A DNA stretch of 60,794 nt from Lachnospiraceae bacterium. Lineage in GTDB: Bacteria; Bacillota; Clostridia; Lachnospirales; Lachnospiraceae. Shown one piece after another: positions 41,406-50,300 of this stretch. Numbering within the stretch: the stretch's first letter is position 1; every line of letters begins with the position of its first letter. Location of the stretch: the NCBI GenBank assembly GCA_016287675.1, contig JAEFAR010000012.1, positions 1 through 60,794 of the forward strand. Direction: 5' to 3'. The position numbers and the translations under genes are program-made. The notes under the pieces are model-generated. The model saw only the letters and a program-made list of their open reading frames with translations, did not search any database and was not told the origin of the DNA.

Positions 41406-42373
41406 TATCTTTGTTCATCCTCCCTATCCGAATCATTATCCGATATTTCCAGGATCTCATCTTCCTTCACGGAGATCCTCTCCTCTTTCTTATCCTCTTC
41501 CTTATCATCGCCCTCATCGTTATCAAGCAGACAGTCGTTGGGGCTCACATTTCCGTCCATGACCTTGGGGATGAACTGAGAAGCGATCATTCCCGCTTTC
41601 CTGTCTCGTCCCTTGGCATAGACTGCACCGATTATTGAAAAGAACACAGCGCCCACAAAGTTGACCAGAAGATCCTTCATGGTGTCGATGATCCCAAGAT
41701 CAAGATAGCCTCCCAGGCCGAGAGCGATCTGCTCTCCTGCTGCCGTAACTATGACAGTGTCTTTTATATCATTGATCTTAACGACACGGTTCAGCCCTTC
41801 CGGATCCAATGTAACGGACCTTATGGAATTCACCACAAAATCCTTCTGCATGTCAAAGCCGAAGAAAGTGTCCATGCCAAATTCAAAGAATTCCCAGATC
41901 ACTCCGATGGTCATGGAAAAACAGAACGAAGATATGGCCAGATAGAGCGGCGACAGCTGTACCGAAAAATGCTTGTTTCTGTTAAAAAGGTCCACGATGG
42001 CAAATCCGATGGCAGCGCACATGAAACCGTTTACCGTGTGCAGTATCGTATCCCACCCGGGAAATCTGGTGTAAAATGCATTGATCTCTCCCAGGATCTC
42101 CGCCGCAAATGCGAAGCACATTACTATGATCTCAAAAACATCCGGAAAATCCACTTTGAAGGTGTCTTCCACCACCGTCGGTAAGAGCAGGAGGAGAAGT
42201 GTCATCACGCAGAGGGCCACATTTTCGTATCTTCCGTTTACGGCCTGACTTACAAGACAGATGATGATCAGGATCCTCAAAATGATGTAAACAACTCCGA
42301 CTACCTTTTTTCTTCTGAGCTCCAGCCCGGTTTTAAATATCAGGTTATCCGGCTTTTTCTTTTTTCTTTTCAT
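41405..42373 (-). CDS. YjdF/DUF2238-like membrane protein
   Basis: A 322-residue membrane protein with about seven helices. PGWDTILHTVNGFMCAAIGFAIVDLFNR near residue 105 and FSMTIGVIWEFFEFGMDTFFG near 155 match the YjdF/DUF2238 pattern (conserved W-D-x-L-H and W-E-x-x-E-F). A charged tail of about 45 residues ends the protein (DNDEGDDKEEDKKEERIS). Function unknown. Start overlaps the HAD gene stop by 4 bp. Confidence 0.82.
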   Translation of the reverse strand: MKRKKKKPDNLIFKTGLELRRKKVVGVVYIILRILIIICLVSQAVNGRYENVALCVMTLLLLLLPTVVEDTFKVDFPDVFEIIVMCFAFAAEILGEINAFYTRFPGWDTILHTVNGFMCAAIGFAIVDLFNRNKHFSVQLSPLYLAISSFCFSMTIGVIWEFFEFGMDTFFGFDMQKDFVVNSIRSVTLDPEGLNRVVKINDIKDTVIVTAAGEQIALGLGGYLDLGIIDTMKDLLVNFVGAVFFSIIGAVYAKGRDRKAGMIASQFIPKVMDGNVSPNDCLLDNDEGDDKEEDKKEERISVKEDEILEISDNDSDREDEQR

Positions 42374-43203
42374 CCCCTTTGCCAGCCTTTCCTTATCTTT
42401 TCGATCCCTTCCGCAAAGCCGTCCTCATCATGAGAAGCAACGACCAGATCGGCAGCTTCAAGACTTTTTTCAGTACCGTTTGCCACGCAAACCCCTATCC
42501 CCGCTTCTTTAAGCATTTCATGGTCATTGTCATTGTCTCCGAAGGCGACACATTTTCGTACATCGTAATGCATGAGGCTGCAGAAATCCAGCATGGCATT
42601 TTTCTTGCCGCATTCCATGTTTGAGATCTCTATGTACAGAGAATCGGAATTGGTGATATAGACTCCGCTAAGTGTTTCTCTTGTTTTGACGCAAAGCTCT
42701 TCGAAACGTCCTTTGGGGGAAATGATGCAGACAGCATCTATCTCTCCGTCCCTGCTCTCTCCGAAAGCCCAAAGATCGTCAACGGGAGTCCTGGTGCTTC
42801 TGACGTACTCCACCCTGTTCTGATTAAAGGCTGCGGGGTCTTCGTAGAATTCCTTCGTCGTGTAAGCTCTTCCGTTAAAATAGAACTCAAGTCCGCATTC
42901 TCCGAGTGTCCGGAAGTACTTTTTAAACTCCTTCAAAAAGCCCTTCGGCAGGCACTTTTTGATCACGGGTCTTCCGTCCTGCAGCTCGCAGATGGCTGTT
43001 CCGTTGGAAGTGATGCAGTGTTTGATACCTTCTATCTCAAAAATATCTTTAGGAAGAGAAGCATATGCTCTCCCCGTTACCGGTACAAAGCATATGCCTT
43101 CTTTGATCAGATCCTCTATGGTTTCCCTATTCTTTTGTGAGATCCTGCCTTCCTTATTCAGCAAGGTCCTGTCAAGATCCGAAAAAACACATTGTATATC
43201 CAT
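42370..43203 (-). CDS. Cof-type HAD family phosphatase
   Basis: This 277-residue cytosolic hydrolase removes phosphate from small sugar or cofactor phosphates. HAD motif I is FSDLDRTLLNKEG (nucleophile and proton-donor Asp, residues 9 and 11). Motif II is VTGRAY, and motif IV GDNDNDHEML lies near 220 with the Cof-type cap between. The substrate is unknown. ATG overlaps the stop of the DUF6273 lipoprotein gene (TAATG). Confidence 0.92.
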   Translation of the reverse strand: MDIQCVFSDLDRTLLNKEGRISQKNRETIEDLIKEGICFVPVTGRAYASLPKDIFEIEGIKHCITSNGTAICELQDGRPVIKKCLPKGFLKEFKKYFRTLGECGLEFYFNGRAYTTKEFYEDPAAFNQNRVEYVRSTRTPVDDLWAFGESRDGEIDAVCIISPKGRFEELCVKTRETLSGVYITNSDSLYIEISNMECGKKNAMLDFCSLMHYDVRKCVAFGDNDNDHEMLKEAGIGVCVANGTEKSLEAADLVVASHDEDGFAEGIEKIRKGWQRG

Positions 43204-44957
43204 TATTTGTCTTCCGTGGTATCGTTTTCTGTTTCTGCTGCCGTATCAGTAACTGTTTCCGGTTCCGTCTCTTCTGCCGTATCAGTAACTTTTTCCGGTT
43301 CTTTCTCTTCTGCTGTGTCCGATCCTGTATCCGCTCCGCCTTCAGCTTCAGATCCTTCTTCCGCAGCCGTCTCATTTACAGCTTCTGTTTCTGTTAGAGT
43401 CTCGGTCACCGGTTCGATCACTGCTTCCGTTTTGATCTCAGGGATCGCATCATAAGTGTTGTAAACAGCTTCTTTCACATTCACCCAGATGGCGGGACGC
43501 ACACCGTAAGCAGCAAAATCCGGACTTTCACCGCTCACCGACAGCTTGCCCTGATAGGTCACATAGGACGAATAGTTGTATTCGCGGTTTCTGGTGGTCA
43601 TCTTCTTTCCTACGCTCCTTAGCCACCAGTTGCCAAAGATCGTTGATGAATAGAGATGGTTGTAATCAGGCCACTCTATATGCCTGGATGTTCCCAGGAG
43701 CAGTCCGTTGTTAAAGGCGTATTCGGTACCTATGCATTTAAGGCGTTCGTCTCCCGAATAATCCCAGACGATGGTGTTGATGTCGCTTACTGTTCCGGAC
43801 TTCACCTTAAAGTACTTTGCCGCCTCCTCGGCAGACAGAAGGAACACTTTGTCAAAGGTGTCTATGCCGGGATTTGCATCGTAAGAAACACCGTTCGAGG
43901 ACATTTCCTGCTCATAGTAGGTGTTGAATTCATTGGGTACAAACTTTTCCCTGACAGACAGCTTCTGTTCCAAAGTAAAGGCTGTGTCATAGAAGTAGCC
44001 GTTCAGCCATTTTCTTAAAAGGCTGTTTTCCCAGACATTCCACATGGAAGCCGGATCCTCGGTAAAGGCCATCGCTTCCAGGGCGTACACGCTTAACAGA
44101 AGTATGTCGTCTCCCTGTCTGTCAAGAACGAACCACTGTATCCACTCCGGTCCGTCATCGGGATCGTTGTTCTGCTCGTATTTGCCGTAGACCACGATGT
44201 CACCGGCCTTAGCCTTTGTAAAATCCGAAGCAACGGGATAGGTGGTACTGTTCACGGTGAGCTTAGACGGAAAAGGTGTAGGGGTGGGAGCCACCAAAGT
44301 GTAGTACTTGGGACTGATAAAGCCTTCCGTTCCGAAGTAATTGATCCTTACCCAGCCGGACTCCTTGTCTATTCCGGTGCGCTTGACCCTTGTGCCCTCC
44401 TGAAGAGTGCCCATGGACTTATAGGACGTGCCGGGTCCCTTTCTCACGTTCAGTTCACCTGTGGTAATCCAGATGTAATCGTTGTACGGAGTAATGGGAT
44501 CGGGTGTGGGAGTCACTGTGGGTGTTCCGAAAACCTCCGGCGTCACTGTCAGCACCGGCGTCGGCGTGTTGGTGGGCGTCGGTGTGTTTGTGGGGGTGGG
44601 AGTGTCCGTGGGTGTCGGTGTCGGCGTAAATGTGGGTGTGGGCGTGTCTGTGGGTGTGGGTGTGTTCGTAGGAGTGGGAGTGTCCGTAGGTGTGGGGGTG
44701 GGGGTTGCCGTGAGGGGTATCTTCCCCTCATCTGCCAGTCTCAGCCTCTCCTCTTCATTCCTTGCATCCAGCATCTTAAGATAGTGGTCCGCACACATGC
44801 CCTCTCTGTAGACCCTGTTGTGACAGCCTTCAATGCAGCAATATGCGTTTTTTGTATTGTCTTCCGAATTAAAAAGACCGCAGCCCGTCATTATCAAGCA
44901 TATAAGTAGCAGGGCTGCCGTAAGTCTTTTTCGTTTTTTTAAAGCCGGGTGATTCAA
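43203..44957 (-). CDS. Lipoprotein with Cys-rich mini-domain, Thr-Pro linker, SH3b and DUF6273 domains
   Basis: A 584-residue protein from TTG 44957 (AGAGGAA site 6 nt before). Lipobox LIMTGC gives a lipid anchor at Cys26. Residues 39-62 form a small Cys/His cluster (CCIEGC...MCADHYL) that may bind zinc. A pure Thr-Pro repeat spans 85-134 and an SH3-like domain about 160-215. A DUF6273 domain lies at about 240-500 ([47 protein letters not shown]). The acidic tail has repeated [11 protein letters not shown] units. Role unknown; surface location is well supported. Confidence 0.85.
   Translation of the reverse strand: MNHPALKKRKRLTAALLLICLIMTGCGLFNSEDNTKNAYCCIEGCHNRVYREGMCADHYLKMLDARNEEERLRLADEGKIPLTATPTPTPTDTPTPTNTPTPTDTPTPTFTPTPTPTDTPTPTNTPTPTNTPTPVLTVTPEVFGTPTVTPTPDPITPYNDYIWITTGELNVRKGPGTSYKSMGTLQEGTRVKRTGIDKESGWVRINYFGTEGFISPKYYTLVAPTPTPFPSKLTVNSTTYPVASDFTKAKAGDIVVYGKYEQNNDPDDGPEWIQWFVLDRQGDDILLLSVYALEAMAFTEDPASMWNVWENSLLRKWLNGYFYDTAFTLEQKLSVREKFVPNEFNTYYEQEMSSNGVSYDANPGIDTFDKVFLLSAEEAAKYFKVKSGTVSDINTIVWDYSGDERLKCIGTEYAFNNGLLLGTSRHIEWPDYNHLYSSTIFGNWWLRSVGKKMTTRNREYNYSSYVTYQGKLSVSGESPDFAAYGVRPAIWVNVKEAVYNTYDAIPEIKTEAVIEPVTETLTETEAVNETAAEEGSEAEGGADTGSDTAEEKEPEKVTDTAEETEPETVTDTAAETENDTTEDK
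44556..44705 (-). repeat. Coding tandem repeat (Thr-Pro linker)
   Basis: About fifty codons of [12 protein letters not shown]-type repeats make a degenerate DNA repeat of GTG-GG(A/T/C) units on the plus strand. Such tracts are prone to length change by slippage. Shorter ones occur in the genes at 1317-2531 and 17276-18298. Confidence 0.75.
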
Positions 44958-44969
44958 GTCAGATTCCTC

Positions 44970-45329
44970 TTACTTTTTGTAGCCTCTGAGTACAAGATAA
45001 GGCGCTCCGAAGCCGAAGCAAAGTACATCCCATGCGGCAAAGAGCCAGCCGAGGCCGGAGACCTTTAAAGCGTATCTGAGAAGTACGATGACTGCTATCC
45101 ATACAAGAAAGATGGCGCTGACAGCGGCAAGTGTGGAATTCTTTCCTCCCATGACTCCCGTATAAACAAGGATGTCAAGGGCAAGTGCCGCAAGAGCAAA
45201 CAGATCGGTGATAAGTCTCAGATTAAAAGATGCAAGGATCCCGATGTGAACTCCCGTATAGTTCTGAAATACGATGATTCCCAAAAGGATCCACAAGATT
45301 ACGTTAAGAAAATGAGTTATTACTTTCAT
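44970..45329 (-). CDS. Small four-helix membrane protein
   Basis: A 119-residue protein from ATG 45329 with CAGGAGG 8 nt upstream; the longer frame to 45374 lacks a site. Four hydrophobic helices (VILWILLGIIVFQNYTGV, LFALAALALDILVYTGVM, LAAVSAIFLVWIAVIVLL, WLFAAWDVLCFGFGAPYLVL). No family recognised. First gene of the run through the lipoprotein, HAD, YjdF, PAP2 and PfkB genes; only 12 nt from the next start. Confidence 0.72.
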   Translation of the reverse strand: MKVITHFLNVILWILLGIIVFQNYTGVHIGILASFNLRLITDLFALAALALDILVYTGVMGGKNSTLAAVSAIFLVWIAVIVLLRYALKVSGLGWLFAAWDVLCFGFGAPYLVLRGYKK

Positions 45330-45384
45330 GATCAACCTCCTGAGGTTTTTTCCGGAGCGGTGACAACCGCCCATCTGAACAGCT

Positions 45385-45413
45385 ATTTTAACATAAAATA
45401 CGGTTTATAACAA
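45385..45413 (-). promoter_or_regulatory. Promoter of the lipoprotein-HAD-PAP2-PfkB run
   Basis: Minus-strand TTGTTA (complement of 45408-45413) and TAAAAT (complement of 45385-45390) are 17 bp apart. The leader of about 50 nt carries a GCGGT-TGTC-ACCGC hairpin before the GGAGG site. Confidence 0.6.
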
Positions 45414-45446
45414 TATAAAACGGCCTTTGTTTCCAAAAGCCGTTTT
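45411..45446 (-). terminator. Terminator of the second GH3 gene
   Basis: AAAACGGC (45417-45424) and GCCGTTTT (45439-45446) are extended by CTTTG/CAAAA inner pairs. The T run after the stem is on the minus strand. It overlaps the -35 of the next promoter. Confidence 0.75.
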
Positions 45447-45465
45447 GCACCGGTTACTGTTCACC

Positions 45466-48369
45466 CTATTCTATTGATTCAAACTCAAAATAATCCACAT
45501 TGGGCGCGTCTCCGCCGATAACCGTCCATGTCAGCACATTCTCTCCCTTAAGGAGATCAACGCTGACAGGTCCGTAGGTGTCAAACTTGTTGAAGGTAAG
45601 CCATCCCGCACCTTTTACGGTGATACCGTGAAGATCGACCTCTTCTCCGTTAAGTTCCATCCTGATCTCCGAACCGAGATCCACATTCCATCCGAGAAGA
45701 TGAGTGTCTGCAAGTCTCATGTACATATCGTAAACACCGGCCTTCGGAGCGGTGATGATCCATGTAGCCTTGTTGTTTTTAACGGAGAAATTGCTCAGCA
45801 CCATTCCGTTACTGGTGTCATCAGCCTTCTCATAGAAAGTGCTGCCCTTGTTTGTCTTTCCTTCGACGGTTGCGGTCTCACCCTCAACCTTGATCTTTCC
45901 GTCACCGGACTTATCAAAAGCAAGGGAATCCATCTTCATGCGGATAATGTTTCTCGTTGCTCTGCGAAGGGCATTTCCGAAACCGACGGGGTCCTTGCCG
46001 TACTGGCTCTTCATGTTGGAGGGCATGTAAACCTGCTGGATGGCATACAATCCGGTCAGCATAAGGTCACAGCCGTTGTAGACTGCGGCCATGGGGTTCA
46101 TGAAATCTCCGTAGAGTCCGTAAACCGAGTAGTCGGACCAGACGCATCCGTCAAAGCCCCACTCTTCCCTGAGAAGTGAATTCAAAAGAGCCGGGTTTGC
46201 GGAACACCAGTTGAGTCCCAGAAGATCGTAGGCACTCATAACTCCCTTTGCTTTTCCGTCTTTGATCGTTTTTTCAAAAGGACGAAGGTAGATTTCTCTC
46301 ATGGTCTGCTCATCAGCCCATTCCATTACCCACCATCTGTTGGTCTCCTGTTCGTTCAAGGCAAAATGCTTTACGGTAATGATCACGTTCTGTTCCTGAG
46401 CGCCCTTTACGATCTCATTGGCCATGTTGCCGCAGATCAGAGGATCTTCGGAATAGTATTCGAAATTTCTTCCTCCCAGAGGATTTCTGTGGAGGTTAGC
46501 TGCAGGTGCGTACCACACATCGGTTCCGATGGCTTTTGCTTCCGCGCCGCAGCAGCATCCCATCTCATAGGCCAGTTCATCATTCCAGGTGGCTGCAAGA
46601 CATACGGCCGCAGGCCATGCAAGGCCGGAATCCTTGTAAGAAAGTCCTCCCGCGCCCTTTACCGCAGCAGGTCCGTCATTATCGGCGGTGGCTACGACGC
46701 CAAGTCTGTCAATGGCATTTGTCTTGTAACCCGCATCACAGATCAGACCGATCATTTCATCCACGGTGAACTGGTCAAGGAATTTTTCTTCCAGAGAAGG
46801 ATTTGCGTAAACTTCCGCAAGAAGTATGGTGTGATCGTATTTTGCTCCCGTTTTCGGTGCATTGCTGATGAATGACATCTCGTAAACAGGTTTGTTGATG
46901 TTTTCAAGGCTCACGGGTGAAACAGCCTTATTTTCCGGCTTTGTCGGGAATGTGCCCGCAGGGTTGTTCCTCGAAAGCACCTTCATTCCGTCATAGCTCA
47001 CGTCATCAAAAAGATTTCTGATGGCGGTACCCGTCACTTCGTCATTCTTTCTGACCATTTTATCCGAAAGGTTAAAGCTGAAGCTCTTAACCCTGTTCTT
47101 TACATCTTTTGAAACAAATACTCTGTATTCGCCCTTATCAAGCACCCATGCTTCTTCCTTTTCACTGTCGTAGGAGGATACATCCCAGATATTGAAATCT
47201 GCCTCGTATCTTCCGGTCTCTCCGGGCTCAAGAAGATCCGTCTTAACATAGGCTGCCAGCTGGATGGCGGATTTCTCGATGCCTCCCGCAATGTAAGGCA
47301 CGGAAACGTAAACTTCTGCCACGTCCTTACCTGCCATGTCTCCCGTGTTGGTAACGTCAAGAGAGACGGTGACCCGATCTCCGTTCCTGTTCATCTTAAT
47401 ATCGGACCATTCGAATTCCGTATAGGAAAGTCCGTAACCGAAAGGATACTGAACTTCTTTGCCAAAAGTCTCAAAGTAGCGGTAACCGACGTATATGCCC
47501 TCTTCATACTCCACAAACTTTGCGGAATTTCCCTTTGCATCGGTGTAGGAAAAATCTCCGAAATTAACGGTGGAAGGATGATCCTTCACACTGTAGGCAA
47601 CAGTATCCGTAAGTCTTCCGGAAGGATTTGCGTCTCCCTTAAGGACTCTTGCCACCGCATTCATCCCCACTTCACCGGGATTCCAGATCATAAGGGCTCC
47701 CTCGATCTCCTCATGCTCCTCCAGAAATCCCATCTCCATGATGTTTGCTGTGTTAAAGATCAGGATCACATGCTTGAAATCTGCACATAAAGCATTGATC
47801 ATTGCTTCTTCGGCGGATGAAAGTCTGAGTTCTTCCTCTTTAAGATCGTAGCCCTCGCTTCCGCAGCGTCCGATCACGGCTATGGCGATGTCGGAGTAGG
47901 CAGCAGCCGCTTTAAGATCTGCCTTCTCGATCTTCATTTCTTCCTTTGCATGGGTGTCCGAAATGGTCCCCAGCACTCCGAGGTCGATCCCTTTAATGCT
48001 GTCCGCATAGGAAAGATAGGTTTTTGCAAGCGTGGGATTGTATCTGACACCTGCTTCATCCAGTGCTCCAAAGAAAGTGACCACATTGTCTTCACTCACC
48101 GAGCCCGAACCGCTGCTGCCGTAAAAGGGCGCAGCTGCCGCAACTCCGAAAACATTTACTTTCCTGTCTCTCAAAGGAAGCACATTGTTTTCGTTCTTAA
48201 GAAGGACGATTCCCTCTTCCTGGATCCTGTCACCCACTTCGGCGGATACCGAGAGCACATCGGGATCGATGTCCCCGCCCGAAGCCCGGACTGTGCTTAC
48301 AGGGCCTGCGATCATCCCCATGACCAGGCCGAGAATAAGCACGAATGACATTAACTTTCTTTTTTTCAT
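45466..48369 (-). CDS. Exported GH3 glycosidase with reversed domain order and C-terminal carbohydrate-binding-like domain
   Basis: A 967-residue protein with signal peptide (LMSFVLILGLVMGMIAGPVSTVRA then SGGD). Order as in the other GH3: C-terminal-type domain first (EEGIVLLKNENNVLPL, GSSGSGSVSED), fibronectin-like domain (TNTGDMAGKDVAEVYV), then the barrel (DNDGPAAV, LHRNPLGGRNFEYYSEDPLI, VKHFALNEQETNR, nucleophile region GCVWSDYSVYG). Residues about 840-967 form a CBM6/35-like beta-sandwich (GVYDMYMRLADTHLLGW...NVDYFEFESI). No C-terminal anchor, so probably released. ATG 48369 (GAGGAG upstream) is preferred to 48387. Confidence 0.92.
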   Translation of the reverse strand: MKKRKLMSFVLILGLVMGMIAGPVSTVRASGGDIDPDVLSVSAEVGDRIQEEGIVLLKNENNVLPLRDRKVNVFGVAAAAPFYGSSGSGSVSEDNVVTFFGALDEAGVRYNPTLAKTYLSYADSIKGIDLGVLGTISDTHAKEEMKIEKADLKAAAAYSDIAIAVIGRCGSEGYDLKEEELRLSSAEEAMINALCADFKHVILIFNTANIMEMGFLEEHEEIEGALMIWNPGEVGMNAVARVLKGDANPSGRLTDTVAYSVKDHPSTVNFGDFSYTDAKGNSAKFVEYEEGIYVGYRYFETFGKEVQYPFGYGLSYTEFEWSDIKMNRNGDRVTVSLDVTNTGDMAGKDVAEVYVSVPYIAGGIEKSAIQLAAYVKTDLLEPGETGRYEADFNIWDVSSYDSEKEEAWVLDKGEYRVFVSKDVKNRVKSFSFNLSDKMVRKNDEVTGTAIRNLFDDVSYDGMKVLSRNNPAGTFPTKPENKAVSPVSLENINKPVYEMSFISNAPKTGAKYDHTILLAEVYANPSLEEKFLDQFTVDEMIGLICDAGYKTNAIDRLGVVATADNDGPAAVKGAGGLSYKDSGLAWPAAVCLAATWNDELAYEMGCCCGAEAKAIGTDVWYAPAANLHRNPLGGRNFEYYSEDPLICGNMANEIVKGAQEQNVIITVKHFALNEQETNRWWVMEWADEQTMREIYLRPFEKTIKDGKAKGVMSAYDLLGLNWCSANPALLNSLLREEWGFDGCVWSDYSVYGLYGDFMNPMAAVYNGCDLMLTGLYAIQQVYMPSNMKSQYGKDPVGFGNALRRATRNIIRMKMDSLAFDKSGDGKIKVEGETATVEGKTNKGSTFYEKADDTSNGMVLSNFSVKNNKATWIITAPKAGVYDMYMRLADTHLLGWNVDLGSEIRMELNGEEVDLHGITVKGAGWLTFNKFDTYGPVSVDLLKGENVLTWTVIGGDAPNVDYFEFESIE

Positions 48370-48497
48370 AGTTCTTTTTCTCCTCATAGTATATTTGAGA
48401 GCCTACCCCACGGCTCCGATAAAAATCTTAGCTGTTAAAGCAATGACAAATACATCGTTTTTAAGATTTATATCAATTTTTTAAGGCATAATCGGAT

Positions 48498-48998
48498 TCA
48501 ATCCTCTGTAATGCCAAATTCTTTTCTCATTTCAACATTTCTGGATTTTTCACTGAAGTAAGCTTCCGCGGGATTTCTCAGCCAGTGCTGCATAGCATCC
48601 CCGTCTTTTATGATCTCCGAAAACTCATCGTCCTTACGTTCTTTCATGGAATGATTGGCAATTCCCGTACAGATCATGGTAAGCTCTTCTTCCGTAAACT
48701 CTCCGGTAGCCCGAAGCATAGGCCAAACGCGAACTGCGCTCTTTTTGGCATGTTCCGGCACATCCCCCGGTATCTCGAATTTGGAAAAATCATGGAGCAT
48801 CCCGGCGATGCATGCAAGCTCAGCATAGATCCCGTCATGCCCTCTTTTAAAGGCGATCAGCGCACAGGCCTGACCCGTTCCGTAGAGATGAACAAAAGCG
48901 TTTCTCTGCTCGAAAGGGTCCTCTATCCCAAAGATCATTTTATCAAGTATCGCTCTCACTGTGTCAACTCTTGTAAATTCTCTTTCGAAGTCTTCCAT
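48498..48998 (-). CDS. HD-domain phosphohydrolase-like protein
   Basis: A 166-residue cytosolic protein. AFVHLYGTGQACALIAFKRGHDGIYAELACIAGMLHDFSKFE carries the H...HD metal-site residues of the HD superfamily, and NHSMKERKDDEFSEIIKDGDAM supplies the later His/Asp. Substrate unknown (nucleotide or small phosphate compounds in relatives). ATG 48998 is preferred; the frame reaches 49025. Confidence 0.8.
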   Translation of the reverse strand: MEDFEREFTRVDTVRAILDKMIFGIEDPFEQRNAFVHLYGTGQACALIAFKRGHDGIYAELACIAGMLHDFSKFEIPGDVPEHAKKSAVRVWPMLRATGEFTEEELTMICTGIANHSMKERKDDEFSEIIKDGDAMQHWLRNPAEAYFSEKSRNVEMRKEFGITED

Positions 48999-49055
48999 TG
49001 CTCTTCGTCCTTCATTAGTGATCAATTCTGTTTAAACTTCGGATCCTCACCCTCT

Positions 49056-50156
49056 TCAGTTTTCCGGATCTTCTTCCAGTTCCTCATGATGCATATTAAG
49101 CTTGTTCAGATACATTTTTGCGTCCGTTCTCGTGTAAAGCTCTTCAAATGTCATGGGATTCTCTTTATTGTATATCGTCTGCCCGATACTGATGTGGATG
49201 TCTTCACCGTTCATTTCCGGCAGTTTTTGTTCACAGAGATATCTCCTCAGTCTTTCTATGCAGGCATTTGCTTCTTCATCCGTTTTTACCCCCGGGGCAT
49301 AGACGGCAAATTCGTCTCCCCCCATACGTGTAATGATGTCATCCTTTCGAAAGGTCTTTTTAAGTCCTTCCGCAATGGCGATCAGAGCCTTGTCTCCCAC
49401 AGCATGTCCGAAGGTGTCGTTGATGTGCTTGAACCTGTCTCCGTCAATGATGCAGAACATACCGTAGTCTCTGGCTTCGATGTGCCTTCTCATGGTCTCT
49501 TCGCCATAGCCGCGGTTTAATATGCCTGTGAGCTGGTCGATCCTGGATTTGAGTTCCACCTTTTCACTGTAGTCCTCAAGCCGTCCGATGGATTCGACGC
49601 TGTCCATGTGTTCCCGAAGAGTAAAGAAATTCAGAACAACAGCCATGAGACCGAAAGCAGTTGTGTAATAAAGATCCGCAGCGAGGACGTATCCCTTTTT
49701 CACCTGCATATCCAGCAGGAGAAAGCCGGAAATGTTCAGCAGTATGAACGCAAAAACCCTGTAGGGTCTGTCGACAATAACAAGCAGCGTAACGCACAGC
49801 AGCACGATGAAGGTGACTGAGATCTGCTCGGGTCGCAGAAAAATGCTGATAAACGCGCCGGAGATCAGGTACATTTCCACCAGCACATAAAAAAGCGCAT
49901 TGCTCTTCTTTAAGAATCTGTTCATGTATCGTCCGATCAGAAAAGTGACGATACCAACGGCAAAGAAAAAGATATAGACCCCAATAAAGGTGTCCATTAC
50001 GGTAAAGTTTGAAAGTACAAACAAGGTCACTGAAACCATCATATTGATCATGCCCATTGTCTGTAAAGCTCTGGCGTTTCTTTTTTCAATCACAGCCCTG
50101 TATCGGCCTATAGTTTCACCACGCAGAAAAGTAACAAATTTCTTCCAGTACGACAT
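49056..50156 (-). CDS. Membrane diguanylate cyclase
   Basis: A 366-residue protein with six N-terminal membrane helices (about residues 28-185, e.g. MMVSVTLFVLSNFTVM and VTFIVLLCVTLLVIV) and a C-terminal cytosolic GGDEF domain (DQLTGILNRGYGEETM, DRFKHINDTFGHAVGDKAL, ITRMGGDEFAVYAPG). The active-site GGDEF is intact, and the RxxD inhibitory site (RKDD, eleven residues before the DEF) is present, so product feedback is expected, unlike the TPR cyclase at 36094. Confidence 0.92.
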   Translation of the reverse strand: MSYWKKFVTFLRGETIGRYRAVIEKRNARALQTMGMINMMVSVTLFVLSNFTVMDTFIGVYIFFFAVGIVTFLIGRYMNRFLKKSNALFYVLVEMYLISGAFISIFLRPEQISVTFIVLLCVTLLVIVDRPYRVFAFILLNISGFLLLDMQVKKGYVLAADLYYTTAFGLMAVVLNFFTLREHMDSVESIGRLEDYSEKVELKSRIDQLTGILNRGYGEETMRRHIEARDYGMFCIIDGDRFKHINDTFGHAVGDKALIAIAEGLKKTFRKDDIITRMGGDEFAVYAPGVKTDEEANACIERLRRYLCEQKLPEMNGEDIHISIGQTIYNKENPMTFEELYTRTDAKMYLNKLNMHHEELEEDPEN

Positions 50157-50226
50157 ACGATCTCAATTTTGCGCCCCCGGTCCGCAATAAATCCCAATTA
50201 CACACTTTACAACCATGGCAGCCCCA

Positions 50227-50264
50227 TAAAAAGTTATCAGAACACAAGCCATGTTCTGATAACT
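50227..50264 (-). terminator. Terminator of nadE
   Basis: AGTTATCAGAACA / TGTTCTGATAACT (50232-50244 and 50252-50264) form a 13-bp stem with a 7-nt loop. A TTTTT tract follows on the minus strand, 37 nt beyond the nadE stop. Confidence 0.85.
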
Positions 50265-50300
50265 ATACCATTAACTCTCGATTTTGTCTAATAAAACTTA

